From NCBI RefSeq assembly GCF_902806685.2, contig NC_048555.1, positions 7,130,001 to 7,194,000 on the forward strand: a stretch of 64,000 nucleotides of DNA, given 5' to 3'. The translations under genes were made by a program, and so were the position numbers. The notes below the pieces were generated by a model, which did not search any database, was not told where the DNA came from, and saw only the letters and a list, made by a program, of their open reading frames with translations. The first letter of the stretch is position 1, and each line of letters opens with the position of its first letter. Source of the DNA: Maniola hyperantus. Taxonomy: Eukaryota; Arthropoda; Insecta; Lepidoptera; Nymphalidae. This document shows, one piece after another, positions 56,976 through 64,000 of this stretch.

Positions 56976-57590
56976 ATCACTGCATAATAATCATTAGGAA
57001 GTCATTAAAATACGTTTTAAAAGAGTGTTTCGCCTTAAGGGGAAAGTCTTGCATGTAATTATGTAAGAGAAAATGGCTTCTCTGGGATATTGCCGCCACC
57101 TAGAAGGAAATTTCTATTTCTTAATTGTACTGCGGCCTTGTTTTTTAATCTATATCATTACTTATAAGTACTAAGTATTGACTACATAATAGTGGTTTAA
57201 TGTATTTAAGTAAGCAAATGTCCTTATTATTCTACAAGGAGAGAAAGACCTTCTACTTCCTCGAATGTTGCTTAATGAACCTACATTTGCAAGCGATTTT
57301 TTTTTAAATGAATTGGAATGAAATGAAATTCTTTTATTTGCATAACTTGTGTTACAAAAGATGATGATGATTCTTACAAAAGTCCAAGACATTAGCCGCA
57401 GCGGCGTACAAATATTGTGGTAGGTAGGTAGGTATATACAATTTTAGGAATGAATTGTTTTTTTAAATTTTCTTATTTTTACTTATTTCATGTAAAGAAA
57501 TCGTCATTTTATTATATGAATTAGACAGAACTAAACTATGTTTAGAAGAAAAGCTAATGGACGGTCAGTGTTTATAATGCAGTCACTTAC

Positions 57591-57879
57591 CGGATCCGGG
57601 AACGCGCTCCGATGATGGGGGCCCCCAAGATGCGCTGGTAAGGTCCAGGATTGATGATCTGGTCGAAGGTTGATGAACTTCGCGTCTAAAGTTTGGCCTT
57701 TTTTGATGATAGCCGTCAGAGGCTTGTGTTTTGATGTGTGTCACGGTTCGCGCGGAGCGTTCGCGGTATGTGTCAACTTCGAGTTCGACTGACAGCTGTA
57801 GTGTTGCCGTTTTAGTAAGCGGCCACATAAGTAAAGTTAGATGAATAATAATGTATTTATTGATCAATGATGTTACCAA
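57591..57879 (-). CDS. Possible exon of an unknown gene (minus strand)
   Basis: An open frame of 96 codons ends exactly at a consensus donor (ccggatccg|gtaagtgac, minus strand). GC content is clearly above the flanks. The first ATG in frame is at 57826-57828; upstream of it the frame runs back to a stop at 57889. From that ATG it reads MWPLTKTATLQLSVELEVDT and ends WGPPSSERVPGS. No domain is recognised, and it is not a clear signal peptide. It could be a first coding exon, an internal exon, or chance. Confidence 0.3.
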
Positions 57880-58007
57880 TACTTTTTTCTACAGTCCTAG
57901 TCGTCGCAAAAAAAGACTTCTTTTGTAGGGAAGCAAAGAACAAAAGAAGTTCTGTTGCTCCGCGGGCAGCGAGTCATTGCTACAAGTATAAACATAAACA
58001 TCATACT

Positions 58008-58188
58008 TCATACTAATATTATAAATGCGAAAGTTTGTAGGTATGTGTGTATGTTTGTTACTCCTTCACGCCACAATGACTGAACGGATTTGGCTGGGAA
58101 TGGAAATAGCTTATTCCCTGATTTAACGCAATATAAGCTTCTTTTTATTCCGAAAAAGAGTTCTCGCATAGTCGCGGGCATCATCTAG
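58008..58188 (+). mobile_element. H1-type repeat
   Basis: ttcatactaatattataaat start, tgttactccttcacgcca, and cgcgggcatcatCTAG end. Confidence 0.65.
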
Positions 58189-58193
58189 TTTAA

Positions 58194-58404
58194 ATATATA
58201 AAACGAAAAGGTGACTGACTGACTGATCTATCAACGCATAGCTCCAACTACTGGACGGATCGGTCTGAAATTAGGCATGCAGATAGCTATTATGACGTAG
58301 ATATCCGCTAAGAAAGGATGCCTAAAAATTCAATTCCTAAAGGGGTAAAATAGGAGTTCGAAATTTGTGTAGTCCACGCGGACGAAGTCGCGGGCATAAG
58401 CTAG
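58194..58404 (+). mobile_element. H2 repeat, full length
   Basis: tatataaaacgaaaaggtga to cgcgggcataagCTAG; directly follows an H1 copy that ends at 58188. Confidence 0.75.
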
Positions 58405-58622
58405 TAGGCTATAAAAGTAATCTCTAAAGAAATTTCATAAATAATAGTAAGGTATAAAGCCAATTCACGTATGTTTGTGAATTTTCTTAAAACTTCTAAA
58501 GTTCTTAGTGGATGTAAATGCGGTTTTCACCATTATTATAACATTTCATGTACAATGCAACGGTCTATGCGTAAGTAACTTTTCAATGTTCATAGAAAAG
58601 TTCATTAAAATCATAGAAGTAA

Positions 58623-58840
58623 CTAGCTGATGCCCGCGACTTCGTCCGCGTGGAATTAGGTTTTTAAAAATCCCGCGGGAACTCTTTGATTTTCCGGGAT
58701 AAAAAGTAGCCTATGTCACTCTCCAGGTCTTTATCTATACCCATGCAAAAAATCACGTCAATCCGTTGCACCGTTGCGACGTGATTGAAGGACAAACCAA
58801 CAAACCAACAAACAAACACACTTTCGCATTTATAATAAGG
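58623..58840 (-). mobile_element. H1-type repeat
   Basis: ctagctgatgcccgcgactt, aaatcccgcgggaactcttt and caaacacactttcgcattta. Confidence 0.7.
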
Positions 58841-59514
58841 GTACTGATATAATACAATTTAATATGTTCGTATTATTTAGTGTCAGAATAGGTAAGCCTG
58901 CAAGTACGAAATCATAGTGAGTAGGTAGGTAAAACCAATATTCAATGAAAAATATAATAGGTAAGTAATTTCAATGAAAATAAATAAAATCTGCCAGGCA
59001 TGATGGGAGATGAAATTTATTAAACCACAATACGTACCTAGATACCTACTCACGTTTCCAGCCTGTCTACAACAGTAATAAGTCAATTGACCTACATCCG
59101 CACAAGTGAAATAGGTGCGGATTTCATTTCAATTAAACTTTTACAAAAAATATGATGAAATAGTTGACCCATTGCGGCTTTGTCTGGGTGGGCTTACCTA
59201 TTCCATTATACCCACAAATGATTGATGACAATCATGCCTCATGGAAACTGAAAACTCTTCATTCGATATCAACTAAGTGTTTCTACTTTATTCAAATTGG
59301 TCTTCAAAAATAATATTTATTAGTCAAAGCAAAATCCGACGGATTTCCGTTGCTAAGGACTCTATGACTGGTTAGAAGTGTTTTCACGTGAATGAACTAT
59401 GAATCCCACGTTTTTCTAATACGGCTAATGGATGATATTATCACGTGACCTATCCCGAGCCTTGCTATAATATTCATTTTTGCGTCACGCTCGTAAATTG
59501 TAAGGTAGTAAGAT

Positions 59515-59690
59515 GGCATAGGCAGCCCGCCGCAGTTCACACTGAGAGCGCGTGTCTCGCACAACGTGTGACCACGACCGTACGCGGCGGGAAATTGGCG
59601 CGAAAATGCGGAACTGTCACTCGCGATTGACAGCTTAATTTTTTTCGGGCTGCGAACTCAATCGGTCAACGGACGTGAAGTGTTTTTTTA
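59515..59690. promoter_or_regulatory. GC-rich, CpG-rich island of unknown role
   Basis: A compact CpG-rich block (cacgaccgtacgcggcggga, aattggcgcgaaaatgcgg) stands out in AT-rich surroundings and matches no repeat family here. It could be a promoter or 5' exon, perhaps for the candidate minus-strand exon 1.6 kb away. No start site is defined. Confidence 0.2.
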
Positions 59691-59699
59691 AAAATATTG

Positions 59700-60375
59700 T
59701 ATGAAAATCTTCTGTGAAAAATTGCGTACTTTTACCGAATTTTTTTAACCTTCTTTTAAATTAAACATTTTAAATAGTGTCTTATAACTGCATATTAAAA
59801 TGTCTTTTAGGCATTATGAAGATTCATAAATGTTTATGTTTTTATGTTAGTTTATATTAGTCTAGTCTGGACAAAATATCAAAAACACACTAAATAAAAC
59901 TTAATATTTCATAAGTTTTTCAGCGATTGGACTTTGTTGAAAAGGCGCTGAAAAATAGAGCCGTACGTAATTGTTTGCTATAAAATTTAGCAAATTTAAA
60001 AATCTTTTAGCGAAATAAAACCGAAGGTGAATAAAGTTAGCCAATTAGAGCCCTGTCAAACATGGACTGTAAAGAAATATGTCATACAGTGTGTTGATTA
60101 TTTATGTTTTGACACGGCAAAGCGCCGCGCCGGCTTAGATTTTATTATTTTCTTCTGTCAGCTAACCGTGATACAAACGTGATATTCTAAAGAAAAGGCG
60201 TAAACTTTTGTGACAAAGATAAAAGTGTTAGGACCTAATTTAAATATTCTCATTAATATTAGCCAAATATTACGACATCGGTGTGAATGATTCATTTAAA
60301 TTAAAATGTTTGGACATTTCTTGTGTAAAACAATTTGTTAAACTTTATTACATTTGTAGTTTAATTTGGATATCT
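59700..60375. other. Nothing recognised
   Basis: AT-rich DNA without exons or known repeats; a short gcaaagcgccgcgccggc patch at 60117. Confidence 0.4.
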
Positions 60376-60377
60376 TT

Positions 60378-60598
60378 CGACTAATTATAAAGGCGAAAGT
60401 TTGTGTGTGTGTGTGTGTGTGTGTTTGTTACTCCTTCACGCAAAAACTACTGGACGGATTTGGCTGAAATTTGGAATGGAGATAGATATACCCTGGATTA
60501 TAACATATAGGCTACTTTTTATCCCGGAAAATCAAAGAGTTCCTGCGGGATTTTTAAAAACCTAATTCCACGCGGACGAAGTCGCGGGTATCAGCTAG
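60378..60598 (+). mobile_element. H1-type repeat with (GT)n
   Basis: ttataaaggcgaaagtttg, a (GT)n tract at 60401-60424, tttttatcccggaaaatcaa, and gtcgcgggtatcagCTAG end. Confidence 0.7.
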
Positions 60599-61624
60599 TT
60601 TTAGATAAAAACAGCACATTGGACGATTTTTCAATAGCCAAATAATCTTTCACCTGGAAATATTTTTGATATCTTGACAGTTTTAACTGGTTTTGGAAAA
60701 TCACGATGATGCAATACCTAGGTATAAGATTGAAGCGTGCTTAAACGCTTATACAACTGTTTAAAAAAATGACAGTTGCCTAGTTACAATTAGTACAGTT
60801 AATGATTGAATAAACAACTGAGATTTTTACATACCTACTACTGCTATCATGTCAAATAGTATAAAGTCAGACCGCCTATTCTATACGTGTTATACTAAAT
60901 GTTTAAATTAAAAAAATGCAGAACAGATCTCGTTAAAATTTTCAAGAATAGATAAAGTATCACTCGGAAATCCACCTATTTAAAATTAATAGATATTTAG
61001 GAACAACCGTGCAAATGAAAAAAGTAACTATCTTATACTTTATACATACCTACTATAAATATTTGATATCTAGAATGTAGAGATGTAGAGCATTACGTCT
61101 TAACTTTTAAAATGTAAGAAAAACTATACTTTTTAAATATATAGACCTACTCGTAGTAAAGGGGTAATATAAAACTTTATTACTTGTAAATCAACATTCT
61201 CACTAACAAGGCTGATAAGAGTAAATTATTGCGCGCACCAATTTCAAAACTAAACAAACTAGGTAGCGGCGCACATTGGAAAACTCAATGGAAAACATAA
61301 AAATTGTAATAAGTAAATAATTAGGATAGATTTAATAAGGTAATAAACTATCTAAAATATAGGTCTTAAAAATTGTAGAGCATTTTATAGTGTTTTTACC
61401 TTCAAGGAAATTTCTAAATAATTTTAAATACATTTAAAAAAATATATATATGTATTTCAAATTATTTGTAGAGCATTGTCTACAATAGCAAACCTATAGT
61501 TGTTAATTTCGGATTTTTTCTATTTTCAATAACTTTTACAATTAGTGTAGGTAAAATGTCTAAAATGGCATCCTCCACAGAGAGAGATTGCAGTCAAGGG
61601 CTAACTTGTAATGGAATAAAAAAA

Positions 61625-62055
61625 ACCCCGGCCAAGTGGGAGTCAGACTCGCGCACTGATGGGTTTTGTATTTGCATTTTTTTTTCGACATTTTGCACGA
61701 TAAATCAAAAACTATGATGCATAAAAATAAATAAAAATCTGGTTTAGAATGCACAGGTAAAGCCTTTTCTTATGATACCCCACTTAATTTAGTAAGCTTA
61801 CTTTGAAAATTGAAAATACTAATTATTAGTTCATGAACACATTTTAATTTTTTTTTGTGATGTAACCACAAATTCGCGGTTTTCAGATTTTTCCCCTTAT
61901 GTCTACTAAAAGACCTACCTACTTGCCAAATTTCATGATTCTTGGTATACGGGAAGTACCCTGTAGGTTTCTTGACAGACACGACAGACAGACAGACAAT
62001 GAAGTAATCCTATAAGGGATCCCTTTTTCCTTTTGCGGTACGAAACCCTAAAAGT
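61625..62055 (+). mobile_element. Family M repeat
   Basis: From ccggccaagtgggagtcaga to tttgcggtacgaaaccctaa, nearly full length. Confidence 0.7.
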
Positions 62056-62469
62056 ACATAATATCTCAAATAAATAAAACAACGCTTCAGAATATACTGG
62101 AAATGTACGTAACAAAAGATTGTGAAGTATTTTGAACCGTCGTAAAAAGCCCTTTATTAAACGAGAGTACTTGTGGCACTTCGGAAAGCCCGCAGTCAGC
62201 TGTTCGTGAAATTGTTTGCAGTGCCTGAACACTGGCTCAGATTGTCAACTCGTCGAAATTCCTTTTCTCTGAATAACTAAAAATTCAAATATCCACAAGA
62301 GCTGCACTGGTTAAATCTGTTTTATTTTGTTATTTATAGATTTTTTTAATTTTTTTAGTTATAAAGTACTCACAAAAGTACTTTACTACCATTACAATCT
62401 AGCCTGTGAGGGAGGCTAATAAGCAATATTATATTAACCTAAACTTATAAACGAACTTATACCTTAGTT

Positions 62470-62645
62470 ATAGATGATGCCCGCAAATTCACCCTTGTGG
62501 ATTTAGGTTTTTGAAAATCTTGTGGGAACTCTTTGATTTTGCGGGCTAAAAAGTAGCCTATGGCCTTTCCTTAGAACTCTGAACCAAAAAAAACCAATCT
62601 TTGGTCAAAATCGTTTAAACTGATGGGCCGTAAAGCTAGTAGACA
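62470..62645 (-). mobile_element. H1-type repeat, decayed
   Basis: tagatgatgcccgcaaattc, gtgggaactctttgatttt and gatgggccgtaaagctagt. Confidence 0.6.
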
Positions 62646-62655
62646 CTGATAGTTT

Positions 62656-64000
62656 TTCATAAATTCATTCCATAAAATATACGTAGGTTACAATAACTCG
62701 CATAGAGCTAAAAATTTGTATGAATGTTCGGAACACCATTATAAATAAAATGTGAAAAATCCCCATCGATCTGACATTTGCAAAACAAAATATTTAAAAT
62801 CAAATGGGTTTTTTGCATTTTTCATCCAAACCATAAGTTTTATCATAAAAATAGGTTAAGCTTAATTGTAGATCATGCAATATTATCTATAAAAATTGTC
62901 TATACACTTTTTCTCCTAAGATTCACCGTTTCTGAGATATTACGATTCAAATAGTTCTTCATAAGCTAATAAACAAACTTCGTTTCCATTACACGCTTGT
63001 AGAAACAAATCCTAATTAGGTATAATTAAACACAATGCTCTTAAAATAAAATAAACCGTATGTGTCCCAAGGCCGGCGAGACCAATGTCATCGTAGGTAA
63101 GGTTGTTATCAGTTTATCTACCTAAATTTCTCTTATCAACGCCTAACTAGGTTACACGAGCCAGGAACTTAGTTTGGTTTGAAAAGGGCCTTTATTCGTG
63201 GCAGAGCTATCTCAGGTATGATAGAGATGGTTATAATTTTTTTCAAAATCGCCAACAAAGAACCTAAATCCTAAACCTAATAATGGGAAAAATAGAAAAC
63301 TGGACAGATCCTGTTAGGTATGTAATCTAACAATTTATGTGGATCTATCGTAAGGTCCACCACCTATTATTTTTCGGAATTACACTTCTGATTTTTTTCG
63401 TACAAACTACCGCCCAGGAAGGAGGTCGTATCAAGAAATACAATTTTACAATAGTACAAAATTACAAATAATACAAAATTAATAACGTAACCAAAAAAAC
63501 TGCCCTAAAACGAAAAAGGGAAATATTTTGAACATTACGTCAAGATCCCCTTTAAAACTGAAGCCAAATATAAGCCCAAATCGATAAAAACCTTGGCAGT
63601 CAAGTGTGATACATCCTAATATGTAAAGGGATTTTAGGACAGATTAAACCAATACACGTACGGAGCATGAACTTTGATTGAATGCTGTCATTTCGGTTTC
63701 CATAAAACGTATTGACAGGCTACTAGTTAGCTATCCGATAAGATCGCCCAGTCAAGATTAATATGATCAAGTGATCATTGATTAAATTCATTAGGGTTGT
63801 TGCTCCAGCAGTTAACTTTGCCGCTTTATTTGCGATAGTTCAGTGAAGTCATATATATTTTTTTTTACATAAAAATAGATTAATTTCTACGGAAAAATAT
63901 TTTTTTATGTTGAAAATGAAAAATATTAGTGTTTTACGCCATGTGACGTCATTAATCACTTTCCGTACAGACTACAGCGTGACGATAATAATTAATTATT
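62656..64000. other. Nothing recognised
   Basis: AT-rich with only short open frames. No next exon of the ADAMTS-like gene is seen up to the window end. Confidence 0.45.

Noticed and set aside
61933..62232. Minus-strand open frame of 99 codons
   Set aside because: Partly family-M repeat; the remaining part has no recognisable domain.

Overview
This window looks like nuclear genomic DNA of a moth or butterfly (Lepidoptera). It is AT-rich, has no dense protein-coding content, and is packed with short interspersed repeats typical of ditrysian Lepidoptera. These include Helitron-like repeats ending in CTAG, tRNA-headed SINEs, RTE-type LINE tails, GTCT microsatellite-bearing repeats and many short inverted-repeat elements. 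Splice-site-bounded exons confirm that it is eukaryotic. Family names rest on recognition by eye; no database search was run.

The one host gene that can be read with confidence is on the + strand. Five exons (12064-12127, 13330-13472, 22902-23034, 23789-23891, 24946-25076) join in a single reading frame with matching intron phases (0, 2, 0, 1). They encode the end of a probable signal peptide, a thrombospondin type-1 repeat with a basic insert, and an ADAMTS-type cysteine-rich module. This is the N-terminal part of a secreted ADAMTS-like extracellular-matrix protein. It most resembles the THSD4/ADAMTSL4 and insect lonely-heart (loh) type. The initiator exon and everything after the cysteine-rich module were not found, so the last intron seen appears to run beyond the window.

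Region by region: 1-12 kb is upstream sequence with Helitron-like repeats, a 405-bp TA-flanked MITE, palindromic MITEs and SINEs. 12-25 kb holds the five exons. Their second intron (9.4 kb) carries a nearly intact mariner element (17666-18960), and the third exon is followed by a striking tandem array of partial copies of itself (22918-23605). 25-64 kb is probably mostly intron. It is filled with nested repeats, including a decayed PIF/Harbinger element with an interrupted transposase (30686-33206), large fold-back elements (40.1-41.5 kb), RTE LINE tails and several MITEs. A possible minus-strand exon lies at 57.6-57.9 kb.

The most notable observations are the exon-derived tandem array with repeated splice donors, the mariner ORF stopped in frame close to its normal end, the nested Harbinger element, and a set of repeats with unrelated bodies that share one Helitron-like 3' hairpin terminus. 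No wholly new system was recognised.
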